64,000 nucleotides of DNA, taken from NCBI RefSeq assembly GCF_026248825.1, contig NZ_CP110973.1, positions 4,919,501-4,983,500 on the forward strand. The letters run 5' to 3'. Within the stretch, counting starts at the first letter, position 1. Each line of letters begins with the position of its first letter. A model generated the notes under the pieces. It did no database searches and was not told the DNA's origin. It worked only from the letters and a program-made list of their open reading frames with translations. The translations under genes and the position numbers were made by a program. This DNA comes from Larkinella insperata. GTDB taxonomy: Bacteria > Bacteroidota > Bacteroidia > Cytophagales > Spirosomataceae. Shown here in pieces: positions 8,938-17,806 of this stretch.

Positions 8938-10116
8938 TTAATTTCCGCCTGACTCCAGCAGGGCTTTCAACCCGTCCAGATCAATGTTCTCGCGAAACTG
9001 CCGGATCATTTCCCGTTTAGCGACCATGTCTGCCGACGTTTCGTACTTCATCAGCAGCTGAATGGACTGGATGGCGTGCCGGGGCAGCCCGGGGTCGCCG
9101 TATTTCAGGTCGTGCGTTACCAGCGGGCGGCCTTTGGGGGCCTGTTCCTCAAACGTGCCCAGCCCCCGGCGGTTGGTGAGCATCCCGTACGGATCGGCGA
9201 TGACGGCCTGGGCGGCCCGTTCCTGCGGACTCATGGCGGCCAGCAGGGCGTCCAGGCGCTGAAAGTTATCGCGGAAGCGCTGGGCGGACTGGTCGCGTTT
9301 GATCCGGCCGTTTTCCACGCTCCGGCGATTTTCCTCCTTGTACTTTTCCCGTTCGGCCGCGGTTTTGAACGCGGTGGACTGATCGGCGAAGGCCAGCGTT
9401 TCTTTCAGGGCAGCTTCGAGTTTGTGGGTAGTTTCTTCGTTTTCTTTCAGGTAATTCTGGATATACCGTTGCAGTGACCGCACAAACTCTTCGCGGCTAA
9501 CGGGGCGCACCGGCAACCGGTTTCCCGGTACCAGCAGGATCGATTCGTGCTTTTGGTTGTTCCAGCCGGTTTGTTTGCTGTAAACCGGGTAGCCTTTCAG
9601 TTCGCCGATTACCTCCGGCATGTAGTAGATCTGCTGACCGTTCGCCAGCAGGTACTCCCGTTCGCTGACCGAATCCATGAACTGCCAGAGCGAGTTGACG
9701 TGGCATTCAATCCAGGTGCCGGTTTCGTGCGAGCGTTCGGGCTTGCCCCGGAAACACCAGTAGTGCAGGTAATACGTCGTTACCGAATACCGCAGGGGCG
9801 AACCCGCCGGCATGAGTTGGTATTCGTTAGCGGGGTCGTTGCGGATGAGTCGGTAGGCCCGCGCTTCCAGTCCCTGCGGATTGGGGTAAGCTTTCTGGAG
9901 CAGTCGGATGATTTTATCCTGCCGTTCAAACACCACCGGCAGGCTCTTGCGTGGAAAAGCCGGGTCCATTGCCCCCAGGGCGTCCGGTTTGCGCACCCAG
10001 GGTGTCTGGATTCGCTGGGCATCTTCAGGTCGGCACTCGGGTGCCTGGGCTGCGCTGCCTGGTCCCATAAAACCGCCCAACAGGCCGAGCAGGAGGGTCC
10101 GGAAAAGAGAGTTCAT
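8938..10116 (-). CDS. Secreted protein of unknown function
   Basis: 392 residues from the ATG at 10116, which starts a signal peptide (MNSLFRTLLLGLLGGFMGPG, then AQA). The frame is open upstream, but only this start gives a sensible N-terminus. No catalytic motif is recognised. The middle has aromatic-rich YYLHYWCFRGKPE and WIECHVNSLWQFMD. The second half (about 230-320) is charged, helical and probably coiled-coil (RSLQRYIQNYLKENEETT, EREKYKEENRRSV). It is convergent with the T9SS protein, with only 5 bp between the stops. It is probably a periplasmic protein conserved in relatives; no function is offered. Confidence 0.75.
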   Translation of the reverse strand: MNSLFRTLLLGLLGGFMGPGSAAQAPECRPEDAQRIQTPWVRKPDALGAMDPAFPRKSLPVVFERQDKIIRLLQKAYPNPQGLEARAYRLIRNDPANEYQLMPAGSPLRYSVTTYYLHYWCFRGKPERSHETGTWIECHVNSLWQFMDSVSEREYLLANGQQIYYMPEVIGELKGYPVYSKQTGWNNQKHESILLVPGNRLPVRPVSREEFVRSLQRYIQNYLKENEETTHKLEAALKETLAFADQSTAFKTAAEREKYKEENRRSVENGRIKRDQSAQRFRDNFQRLDALLAAMSPQERAAQAVIADPYGMLTNRRGLGTFEEQAPKGRPLVTHDLKYGDPGLPRHAIQSIQLLMKYETSADMVAKREMIRQFRENIDLDGLKALLESGGN

Positions 10117-10236
10117 GTCGATTGGTTGTGCTGAAAAAACAAAGATGCAAAACCCGGAAGGCCGCGCTTTCGGCAATGGGGCCCAATCAGCAATTTTGAT
10201 GCATGAACAAACCAGATCGTTGGGTCAGGTGTAAAC

Positions 10237-10274
10237 CAAAACCGCACCGAAGCCTGCGCCCCGGTGCGGTTTTG
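10237..10274 (-). terminator. Intrinsic terminator (possibly bidirectional)
   Basis: A 12-bp perfect stem (10237-10248 with 10263-10274) has a 14-nt loop. The minus-strand arm ends GGTTTTGGTTT. It sits 22 bp past the stop of the small lipoprotein gene at 10296. Confidence 0.65.
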
Positions 10275-10295
10275 AAATTTGAATAGCAAGTGGAC

Positions 10296-10823
10296 TTACT
10301 GAACCGGAATGGTTTTAACCATGATTTTGACGCCGTCTCTCGGGGAAAATGGCAGGGCCGGTGCGTTTTTAAGGTACGATTCGATCAGATTGATCCAGTA
10401 CAAGTCACCGGGCGCTGTTGAGTTGCCAGCGATTTGGCGGCTAATATCCAGGTTCTGTTCAGTCAGATTATCAACTTTCCAGGTATCACCCGCCTGAAGT
10501 TGGGTTGACATAAGCGTCAGTTTGGTGTCGTTTTCCGATAAAGCCCAAGTTCCGGTCGATGAGGTGCCATCCAGACTGGTCTGAACAAAGGTGCCATCGT
10601 TTTTGAATTGCAGGCGAAATTTGCTCATATCCACCAAGTTGCCGGGCCGGTCTTTCGTGTAGCCCGGAATTTCGGGAGAGGCTCCCACACTCATAATACC
10701 GGTTTGTACTTCCCAGGTACGGGCAATCAGTTCGGTTTTTGATTTCGGGGAGTCATCATCGTCTTTGTTACAACTCAGTAGGACGGAAGTACTCATTAAC
10801 AAGAGCAAAATGGCTTTTTTCAT
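10296..10823 (-). CDS. Small lipoprotein, lipocalin-like
   Basis: A 175-residue protein with a lipoprotein signal (LLLMSTSVLLSC) and an Asp-rich linker after Cys (NKDDDDSP) often seen in Bacteroidetes surface lipoproteins. The rest matches the general pattern of lipocalin-like proteins: LIARTWEVQTG at the first strand, FKNDGTFVQT, and GTWALSENDTKLTL. The ligand is unknown. It is bracketed by a terminator downstream and a large hairpin region upstream, so it is probably monocistronic. The lipocalin-like call rests on pattern, not on catalytic residues. Confidence 0.78.
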   Translation of the reverse strand: MKKAILLLLMSTSVLLSCNKDDDDSPKSKTELIARTWEVQTGIMSVGASPEIPGYTKDRPGNLVDMSKFRLQFKNDGTFVQTSLDGTSSTGTWALSENDTKLTLMSTQLQAGDTWKVDNLTEQNLDISRQIAGNSTAPGDLYWINLIESYLKNAPALPFSPRDGVKIMVKTIPVQ

Positions 10824-10908
10824 GAATCAGGCGTTTATAGGATCTTAATTTTCAGGCGACTACCTAGAGTGCGCATGCAAGGTATTGAATTATTCGCGGA
10901 TTGCCGGT

Positions 10909-10964
10909 TGGTCGACGCTGTATAGGCAACGGTTTTACAGCCTATTATAGTATACGGTCGACCA
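10909..10964. terminator. Long nested inverted repeat, possible terminator
   Basis: The outer stem is 8 bp (10909-10916 with 10957-10964, containing GTCGAC) and the inner stem 6 bp (10922-10927 with 10940-10945). It lies between the stop of the amidohydrolase gene (10997) and the start of the lipoprotein gene. There is no strong T-run on the minus strand; a short TTTTT follows on the plus strand. It is either a terminator or a regulatory hairpin. Confidence 0.4.
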
Positions 10965-10996
10965 GACAGTTCTTTTTAGCCGGGTTTGGTTCGCGG

Positions 10997-13900
10997 TTAG
11001 TGAAGCCCCCGGCAGATGCAGTGAATATGGCCGAAACTTTGCGTCTCGGCGTGCCATTCGAAAGCGTCGTTGTAGCGGTTGTTTTCCCAGAAAAACTTCT
11101 GCCGGGGCCGGTCGTAATTCCCCGTTTCGTTCATCGTGGCCGCATCGTAGAGTCTTCCGTTCACCATCACATACTGAATAAACTGGCTGTTGCGCAGGTC
11201 CTGCAACGGGTTTTTATCGAGCACCAGCAAATCCGCCAGCTTGCCCGTTTCCAGTGAACCGATTTCCTTGTCTAAGCCCAGATTTCTGGCGGGCAGGATC
11301 GTGGCCTGTTTCAGTGCCTGGAGGTTGGAAATACCGCCCTGACCGAGCATCCAGAGTTCCCAATGCGCACCGAGCCCCTGCAACTGGCCGTGGGCACCGA
11401 GCTGGACGCTCACCCCGGCATCGGCGAGTTGCCGGGCGGTCTGCGAGTTGCCAATGTGCCCGAACTCCTCATCCGGCAGCATCGTCCGCCGACGCGAGCG
11501 GCTGTCAACCACGGCCCGGGGCGTAAACCGCAGCAGCCGCTGCTGCTCCCAGACGTTCATTTTCTGGTACCAGTAATACTCCCCCGACACGCTGCCAAAC
11601 GCCACAATCAGGGTGGGGGTATAGGCGGTTTTGCTGTTGCTCCAGAGCGAAACCACGTCCTTATAAACCGGATCGACGGGCAGGTTGTGCTCAATCGTCG
11701 TGTGGCCGTCCATGATCATCGTCATGTTGTGGTTGAAAAACGATCCGCCTTCGGGCACCACCATCATGCCCAGTTCGCGGGCCGCTTGAATAATCTGCTG
11801 GCGCTGGTTCCGGCGGGGCTGGTTGTAGCTTTTTACCGAAAATGCGCCCACGGCTTTCATCCGGCGCAGGTGCGAACGGGCGTCGTCGAGGCTGTTGATG
11901 ACGGCTTTGAAATTGCCGTCGGCCCCGTACAGAATCGTGCCGGTCGAGTAAACCCGCGGACCAATCATCCGGCCCGTTTTCACCATTTCCGACTGGCTGA
12001 ACACCATTTCCGTGTTCGACGACGGATCGTGCACGGTCGTGACGCCGTAGGCCAGGTTGGTAAAATACGACCACTGCTGCTGGGGCGATTTGCCGTCGCC
12101 GGTGCCGATGTGGGCGTGCGAATCGATCAGCCCCGGCATGATGGTTTTGCCCGTCGCATCAATGACCTTGGCTCCCGCCGGAATGGTAACCGCACTGGTC
12201 GGACCCACCGCCAGAATCTTGTTGTCCTGCACGACGAGCGTACCGTTCTCAATCACCGCATCGTCTTTCATCGTCAGAATCGTTGCGCCCTTGAAAGCCA
12301 CCACGCCTTTGGGCACGTCGGTCGTCAGTTGCAGCCCAATGCGCAGGCCGGTGGTGTCGATGGCGGGGAGCTTGTCGGGCGCTCCGTCCACAAACGTGAA
12401 GCTGCTCTGAATGGAGCGGGTGAAGTAGTCAGGCCCGATGGTCCAGTGCAGTTTCTGGCTGTCGTTCGACCAGTGCAGGTAGTCGCCCGCGTCGCGCGTC
12501 ACTTTGTACACCGGGAAGGCTTTCGTCCCGCCCGACAGATCGGCTGCTTTACCGGCCACCGGAAACGGCGCGATGTAGACGTGAAAAAGCTCTTGAAACG
12601 CAATCCAGCGGTTGTCGGGGCTGGGCACAAACCGGGTGGCGTAAGGGGCGGTGAAATGCGTTTGCTCGTCGGCGTTGGTCAGCAAAACGCTTTTGAAACT
12701 TTTCGTAGAACCGTCCTCGACGAAGAAAATCCGGTTGCCGGTCTGGTTAAACTGCGGTTCTTCTCCGCTTTCCCGAATGAAGGTGGGCGTGCCGCCGTTC
12801 GCGGGCAGGATGTACAGACCCGGTTCTTTGCCGTAGGCGTACCCCATAAAACCGTTGCCGGTGGATTTGCGGTAAACAATTTGGGTGCCGTCGGGCGAGA
12901 AGCTGGGCGTATTGTAAAATCCTTTTTCGCGGGTCAGCGTCTCGATCTTGCGGGTTTGCAGGTTGAGCTTCCGGATGCTGCCCGTCAGCGAGTCGTTCCA
13001 GGTGGTATAAAGCAGGAATTTGCCGTCGGGCGAGAAGCTGGGTTCGTATTCAAAGCTGACGGTTTCTTTCGTCAGGCGTTCGGGCTGGCCGTTGGGCAGG
13101 GTTTTGCGGTAGAGGTACCCGGCCGCGTGGAAGATCAGCGTTTTTTCGTCGGGCGAGGTGCGGGCGTGCCGAATCATCTTCGACTCGAAGGTGGGCGAAA
13201 AAACCGTCTGCGAAAACCGCACGGCGTCGGTCACCGTCAGTTTGGCGTTCACCGTAAACGGGATTTCCACGGCTTTGGTCGTCTGCACATTCACCCGAAG
13301 CAGCTTGCCCTTGGCCCAGATCACCAGTTCCTTGCCGTTGGGCAGCCAGCTGTAGTTGGGATACAGCCCCATGATGGCCCAGGCTTCCTGCTGGTCTTTG
13401 TTTAATTGGTCGAAAACCGGAAACTCTTCGCCTGTTTTCAGGTTGTGGATAAACAAAACCGACTGGGTGCGCACCCGCCGGACAAACGCCAGTTGCCGAC
13501 CGTCGGGCGAGAGTTGCGGACGCGTGGCCCCACCCGGACCCGTCACAATGTTCTTGATGTCGCCCGTGTGCCGATCAAAGCGCCGGATGGCGTAGATCTG
13601 TCCATTCGGGTCTTTGTTGTACTGGAAAATCGGCCCCGGACTCACATCCTCGCTGAAATACACGTACCGACCGTCGGGCGAGACGCAGGGCTCTCCGGCG
13701 TCCTGCTGGTCATTTTTGCGCTTGGTTAGTTGCAAACCGGCCGTGCCGCCCCCGGCATGATAGAGCCAGAGTTCCCCGGCCCCGAGCGACCGGCGGCTCG
13801 TGAAGTGTTTGCGGGCCACCAGATACTGGCCGTCCGGTGTCCAGACGGCGTTGTTCAGCAGCCGGAAGTCTTCGTTCGTGATCTGGCGCAGGTCCGAACC

Positions 13901-14251
13901 GTCGCGGTTCATGGTCCAGATGTTGTCGCCCCCGGCCCGGTCGCTGGTAAACGAAATCCGTTTGCCGTCGGGGCTGTAGCGGGGTTGAATTTCAAGCGGC
14001 AACCCACCCGCCAGGAGCCGGGCCGTTCCGCCGGTAATGGGCAGGGTGTAGAGGTCGCCCAGCAGGTCGAAGACGATCTCTCTGCCGTCCGGACTGACAT
14101 CCAGGTTCATCCAGGTGCCTTCGCTGGTGGTAAAGCTAACTTCTTTGGTGGGGCCGTGGGGCGCGGCAACGTCCCAGGTTTCTTTCGATTTTTGGGCAAA
14201 CGAAAAGCTGGCCGTCAGCAAAGCGACGGCCACGGTACACAGTTTCTTCAT
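10997..14251 (-). CDS. TolB-type beta-propeller / amidohydrolase fusion, exported
   Basis: A 1084-residue protein with a signal peptide (VALLTASFSFAQ). The first ~650 residues carry repeated PD40/WD40-like motifs (DVSPDGREIVFDLLGDLYTL, YSPDGKRISFTSDRAGG, FSPDGTQIVY), which form a TolB-like propeller. The last ~420 residues are an amidohydrolase: MPGLIDSHAHIGTGDG gives the HxH metal ligands, FSVKSYNQ the candidate carbamylated lysine, and GHTTIEHNLP a further histidine. The usual third histidine position reads VVPEGGS. Late segments ASVQLGAHGQ-like and LADLLVLDKNPL are typical of the family. It probably hydrolyses a cyclic amide or peptide-like substrate in the periplasm; the substrate is unknown. 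This architecture recurs in Cytophagales and related phyla. Confidence 0.9.
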   Translation of the reverse strand: MKKLCTVAVALLTASFSFAQKSKETWDVAAPHGPTKEVSFTTSEGTWMNLDVSPDGREIVFDLLGDLYTLPITGGTARLLAGGLPLEIQPRYSPDGKRISFTSDRAGGDNIWTMNRDGSDLRQITNEDFRLLNNAVWTPDGQYLVARKHFTSRRSLGAGELWLYHAGGGTAGLQLTKRKNDQQDAGEPCVSPDGRYVYFSEDVSPGPIFQYNKDPNGQIYAIRRFDRHTGDIKNIVTGPGGATRPQLSPDGRQLAFVRRVRTQSVLFIHNLKTGEEFPVFDQLNKDQQEAWAIMGLYPNYSWLPNGKELVIWAKGKLLRVNVQTTKAVEIPFTVNAKLTVTDAVRFSQTVFSPTFESKMIRHARTSPDEKTLIFHAAGYLYRKTLPNGQPERLTKETVSFEYEPSFSPDGKFLLYTTWNDSLTGSIRKLNLQTRKIETLTREKGFYNTPSFSPDGTQIVYRKSTGNGFMGYAYGKEPGLYILPANGGTPTFIRESGEEPQFNQTGNRIFFVEDGSTKSFKSVLLTNADEQTHFTAPYATRFVPSPDNRWIAFQELFHVYIAPFPVAGKAADLSGGTKAFPVYKVTRDAGDYLHWSNDSQKLHWTIGPDYFTRSIQSSFTFVDGAPDKLPAIDTTGLRIGLQLTTDVPKGVVAFKGATILTMKDDAVIENGTLVVQDNKILAVGPTSAVTIPAGAKVIDATGKTIMPGLIDSHAHIGTGDGKSPQQQWSYFTNLAYGVTTVHDPSSNTEMVFSQSEMVKTGRMIGPRVYSTGTILYGADGNFKAVINSLDDARSHLRRMKAVGAFSVKSYNQPRRNQRQQIIQAARELGMMVVPEGGSFFNHNMTMIMDGHTTIEHNLPVDPVYKDVVSLWSNSKTAYTPTLIVAFGSVSGEYYWYQKMNVWEQQRLLRFTPRAVVDSRSRRRTMLPDEEFGHIGNSQTARQLADAGVSVQLGAHGQLQGLGAHWELWMLGQGGISNLQALKQATILPARNLGLDKEIGSLETGKLADLLVLDKNPLQDLRNSQFIQYVMVNGRLYDAATMNETGNYDRPRQKFFWENNRYNDAFEWHAETQSFGHIHCICRGLH

Positions 14252-14368
14252 ATCGGGCGTTAATGACCCCGAAAGTTACGGAAGAAGCCAAAAGCCCCCT
14301 AATTCCAGCGAACAGAATCCGCCATTTACTCCGTGAACCGTTGCTGATACGGCTTTGCCGGACTCTGA

Positions 14369-14581
14369 TCAGCGGACCGACCAGGTCGAGGACGTTTCCG
14401 CACGCATGGCCTGGAAGGGCTTTCGGGCCAGTTCGCCGGACGCTAATTTGCTTTTGGGAGCTATTTTGGTGGTCTTGCCTTTCGATTGCACCATCTGGTA
14501 ACCTGTACTACCGCAGGCAATCATCCAGAGACCAATCGCCAGACCGAGGGCAGATTGAAATAATTTAATGTTGGTGTTCAT
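14369..14581 (-). CDS. Small lipoprotein of unknown function
   Basis: A 70-residue protein with a lipobox (GLWMIACGS, Cys at about residue 23) followed by a basic, low-complexity tail (QSKGKTTKIAPKSK). It resembles the short lipoproteins common in Bacteroidetes. The promoter-like TACTTTTG box 26 bp upstream supports transcription. No domain is recognised, and the short length makes the call moderate. Confidence 0.55.
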   Translation of the reverse strand: MNTNIKLFQSALGLAIGLWMIACGSTGYQMVQSKGKTTKIAPKSKLASGELARKPFQAMRAETSSTWSVR

Positions 14582-14606
14582 CAGCTGTGTGGGTTGTATT
14601 CAATAG

Positions 14607-14614
14607 CAAAAGTA
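14607..14614 (-). promoter_or_regulatory. Candidate -7 box (TACTTTTG) for the small lipoprotein gene
   Basis: On the minus strand TACTTTTG fits TAnnTTTG and equals the box of the tRNA-Leu promoter. It lies 26 bp upstream of the ATG at 14581. No clear TTG is found at the -33 spacing, so this is only partial support. Confidence 0.35.
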
Positions 14615-14780
14615 AAAAATGTTAAATTCTTTGCCGAATAAAATTTGGTTGAGCGGGAAAATAAACCTGTAAGCGGCTGAGTGCCTTTCAATATGCTAAT
14701 TCGTTCAGACCAAATACGGCTGACATTTCGGTTTCGTTCAAGGAGGAATAGTAAAAATCGCTTGGTCCTATCTTATAGAG

Positions 14781-14810
14781 TCAGCAGATACGGAATCCCG
14801 TATCTGCTGA
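14781..14810. repeat. Perfect 13-bp inverted repeat in a divergent intergenic region
   Basis: Arms 14781-14793 and 14798-14810 (TCAGCAGATACGG and its complement) are separated by AATC. Neither side has a T-run, so it is not a standard terminator. It sits 60 bp before the first gene of the Gfo/Idh/MocA-ThuA cluster and could be an operator or a leader hairpin. Confidence 0.6.
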
Positions 14811-14869
14811 ACGCGTAAAGAAGTTCAATCGTTCATCGGACCAACTTCTACTAAACCCTGCTAATCTCT

Positions 14870-16294
14870 ATGAAACCGGAAACGAAATCGGTTGTCACAC
14901 GGCGGAAATTCCTCGATCTGGCAACGAAAAGTACCCTGGCATCCACGGCCCTCATTGGCGGCTTCCCCACGATTGTACCGGCCTCGGTCTTCGGCAAAAA
15001 CGCGCCCAGCAACCGCATCAACGTGGGCGCCATCGGCGTGGGCCGCATCTCGCGGGGCCACGATATGCCGGGGGTGTGGCAATACGACAATGCCCTGATC
15101 ATGGCCGTTTGCGACGTGGACAGCAAGCGGGCCGAAGACGGTAAAAAGCTGGTCAACGGCGTTTACGCGAAGAAAACCGGGAAAGAGTCGTACGATGGCG
15201 TCAAAGTGTACGGCGATTATCGTGAACTGCTCGCCAACAAAGATATTGATGCCGTCATCATCAGCACCCCCGACCACTGGCACGCGCCGATGGTGGTGCA
15301 CTCGGTCGAAGCGGGCAAGGATGTGTACATGCAGAAACCGGCTTCGCTGACCATCGCGGAAGGGCGGCTGATGGCTGATGCCGTCAAACGCACGGGCCGG
15401 ATCATGCAGGTGGGGAGCCAGCAACGCTCATCGCACCAGTTCCGGTATGCCGCCGAACTGGTTCGCAATGGCCGGATCGGGCAGCTGAAAACCGTGTACG
15501 TCGGCCTGCCGGGCGACCCCTCGGGCAATGACGAACCGGAGATGCCCATTCCGAAAAACCTGAATTACGACATGTGGCTCGGTACTACGCCGGAGGTCTA
15601 TTATACCGAAAAGCGGGTCCATCCGCAGGCGGATTACGACCGGCCCGGCTGGCTGCGCTGCGAACAATTCGGCGCGGGCATGATTACCGGCTGGGGATCG
15701 CACCACATCGACTGCGCCCACTGGGCCATGAACACCGAATACACCGGCCCCGTCGAAATCTGGGGGAAGGCCGATTTTCCAAAAGGCGGTTTGTGGGATG
15801 TCCACGGTATTTTCCGCACCGAAGCCCTGTACGAAAACGGTGTTCACATGATCGTGAGCAACGAACTGCCCAACGGCATCAAGTTTGAAGGCACGGACGG
15901 CTGGATCTTTGTATCGCGGGGTGATGCCGCCGTGACCGCCAGCGACCCGGTTGCCAAACAACGGGCGGCCAAAGCCCTGGACGCCAGTGACCCGAAGATC
16001 ATCGAGTCGGTGATTGGCCCCAGCGAAATTCACCTGCCGGTGAGCAAGGAGCACCACGGCAACTGGCTGGAAAGCGTCGCCAGCCGCAAGGAGCCCATTG
16101 CCCCCGCGGAAGTGGGCCACCGGTCGTGCTCGGCCTGTCTGTTGCACCACGCGGCCATGAAACTAAACCGAAAACTGTATTGGGACCCCACCAAAGAACA
16201 ATTTAAGAATGATGCCGAGGCTAACAGCCTCCTGTCTCGGCCGCAACGGGCAACTTATGCCATCAAAACCGTTGCGTCCACGAAATCTCGTTAA
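14870..16294 (+). CDS. Gfo/Idh/MocA-family oxidoreductase, Tat-exported
   Basis: A 474-residue protein. The N-terminus has a twin-arginine signal (VTRRKFLDLATKSTLAS). The Rossmann fold starts at NRINVGAIGVGRISRGHDMP, and the family signatures DAVIISTPDHWHAPM and GKDVYMQKPASLTI (catalytic-loop EKP replaced here by QKP) are visible. The C-terminal alpha/beta domain includes MITGWGSHHIDCAHWAMN. Members oxidise sugars or cyclitols with NAD(P), and exported versions are common in Bacteroidetes. It is the first gene of a four-gene plus-strand cluster with two relatives and a ThuA protein. The substrate is unknown; keto-sugar chemistry is inferred from the neighbours. Confidence 0.92.
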   Translation: MKPETKSVVTRRKFLDLATKSTLASTALIGGFPTIVPASVFGKNAPSNRINVGAIGVGRISRGHDMPGVWQYDNALIMAVCDVDSKRAEDGKKLVNGVYAKKTGKESYDGVKVYGDYRELLANKDIDAVIISTPDHWHAPMVVHSVEAGKDVYMQKPASLTIAEGRLMADAVKRTGRIMQVGSQQRSSHQFRYAAELVRNGRIGQLKTVYVGLPGDPSGNDEPEMPIPKNLNYDMWLGTTPEVYYTEKRVHPQADYDRPGWLRCEQFGAGMITGWGSHHIDCAHWAMNTEYTGPVEIWGKADFPKGGLWDVHGIFRTEALYENGVHMIVSNELPNGIKFEGTDGWIFVSRGDAAVTASDPVAKQRAAKALDASDPKIIESVIGPSEIHLPVSKEHHGNWLESVASRKEPIAPAEVGHRSCSACLLHHAAMKLNRKLYWDPTKEQFKNDAEANSLLSRPQRATYAIKTVASTKSR

Positions 16295-16320
16295 CTTGCG
16301 CGTAACCAAACTAATTTCGA

Positions 16321-17724
16321 ATGAACGTATCCTCCGTCGCAGGCGGCTTATTACTGGCGGCCTTGTTTGTTTCCTGTCAGTCATCTGAACAAAAAAAGGA
16401 TGACATGTTTCACCTGATCACCCTGGACCCCGGCCACTTCCACGCGGCTCTGGTTCAAAAAACCATGTTTGATGACGTGGATTCTACCGTTAGCGTCTAC
16501 GCCCCCGACGGACCGGACGTGAAGCTGCACCTGGACCGGATTCAGGGCTACAACACCCGGGCCGACGATCCGACGCACTGGCAGGAGGACGTGTATCTGG
16601 GGGCCGACTTCTTCGAAAAGATGCTGGCGGACCAGGCCCAGGGAAAAGCGCGTAACGTGGTGGTGATGGCGGGCAACAACAAACTGAAAACCGACTACAT
16701 TGAAAAAACTGTTTCGGCCGGGTTTAACGTGCTGGCCGACAAACCGATGGCCATCAACGGGGCCAATTTTGAGGAACTGAAGGACGCTTTTGCCTCCGCC
16801 GAGAAAAACAAAGTGCTGCTGTATGACATCATGACCGAGCGCTACGAAATCACGACGATGCTGCAACGGGCGTTTTCGCAGCAGGTGGCCGTGTTTGGCT
16901 TGTTGGAAAAAGGCACCCCCGAGAACCCGGCGGTAACCAAAGAAAGCGTGCACCATTTCTACAAAAACGTTTCCGGCAGCATCCTGACGCGGCCGGCCTG
17001 GTTTATGGACGTGGCCCAGCAGGGCGAAGGGATTGTGGACGTGACCACCCACCTGGTTGATCTGGTGCAGTGGGAGTGTTTTCCGGACCAGAAGCTGGAT
17101 TATCAGAAAGATATCCAGCTAACATCGGCGCGCCGGTGGCCAACCGACATGACCCTGAGCCAGTTTACGGCCATCACCAAACAAGCCGCTTTTCCGGATT
17201 ACCTGAAAAAAGACGTGACGAAAGACAGCGTGTTGCAGGTGTACAGCAACGGCGAAATCAATTACCAGTTGAAAGGGGTTCACGCAAAAGTGTCGGTTAT
17301 CTGGGCCTACAAAGCGCCGGAAGGCACGGGCGACACCCATTATTCGATCATGCGGGGCTCAAAGGCGAACCTGATTATCCGGCAGGGCGCCGAACAGCAG
17401 TACAAACCGACGCTGTACATCGAAGCCGTTAACCCTACAGCGGATTTGACGGCGGATCTGCAAACGGTCCTGCCAACCATCCAGAAAACGTGGCCGGGTG
17501 TGGAGGTAAAGAAAGTGGCCAAGGGCTGGGAGGTCGTAGTCCCCGAGAAATACAAGGAGGGCCACGAAGCGCACTTTGGTCGGGTGGCCGAGAAGTACCT
17601 CGAATACCTCAAAGCCGGTGCGTTGCCCGAGTGGGAAGTGCCGAACATGATCGCCAAGTATTACACGACCACGCAGGCGCTGGAACTGGCGAAAAAATCC
17701 AAAAGTGAACTAGCAACCAACTAA
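16321..17724 (+). CDS. Lipoprotein of the Gfo/Idh/MocA superfamily with putative-oxidoreductase C-terminal domain
   Basis: A 467-residue protein. The lipobox is LLLAALFVSC (Cys at about residue 19). The body begins MFHLITLDPGHFHAALVQKT, with a Rossmann-like region (ARNVVVMAGNNKLKTDYI, GFNVLADKPMAING) where DKP corresponds to the EKP loop. The C-terminal half matches the family annotated as putative oxidoreductase C-terminal (IVDVTTHLVDLVQWECFPDQ). It starts 26 bp after the preceding oxidoreductase, so they are probably co-transcribed. Being lipidated, it works at a membrane surface of the periplasm. The exact reaction is not known. Confidence 0.85.
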   Translation: MNVSSVAGGLLLAALFVSCQSSEQKKDDMFHLITLDPGHFHAALVQKTMFDDVDSTVSVYAPDGPDVKLHLDRIQGYNTRADDPTHWQEDVYLGADFFEKMLADQAQGKARNVVVMAGNNKLKTDYIEKTVSAGFNVLADKPMAINGANFEELKDAFASAEKNKVLLYDIMTERYEITTMLQRAFSQQVAVFGLLEKGTPENPAVTKESVHHFYKNVSGSILTRPAWFMDVAQQGEGIVDVTTHLVDLVQWECFPDQKLDYQKDIQLTSARRWPTDMTLSQFTAITKQAAFPDYLKKDVTKDSVLQVYSNGEINYQLKGVHAKVSVIWAYKAPEGTGDTHYSIMRGSKANLIIRQGAEQQYKPTLYIEAVNPTADLTADLQTVLPTIQKTWPGVEVKKVAKGWEVVVPEKYKEGHEAHFGRVAEKYLEYLKAGALPEWEVPNMIAKYYTTTQALELAKKSKSELATN

Positions 17725-17806
17725 AGTAAACGGGTAGAAAGGATCAGAAGCCAAGTCTCTCGATGCTGACCGGTCTTTCACTCATTCACTCTTTCGCTCT
17801 TTAAAC

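Noticed and set aside
11363..13405. Long plus-strand open frame (680 codons) opposite the TolB/amidohydrolase gene
   Set aside because: It is a GC-rich antisense shadow of a firmly identified gene, with no recognisable domains and a composition typical of shadow frames.
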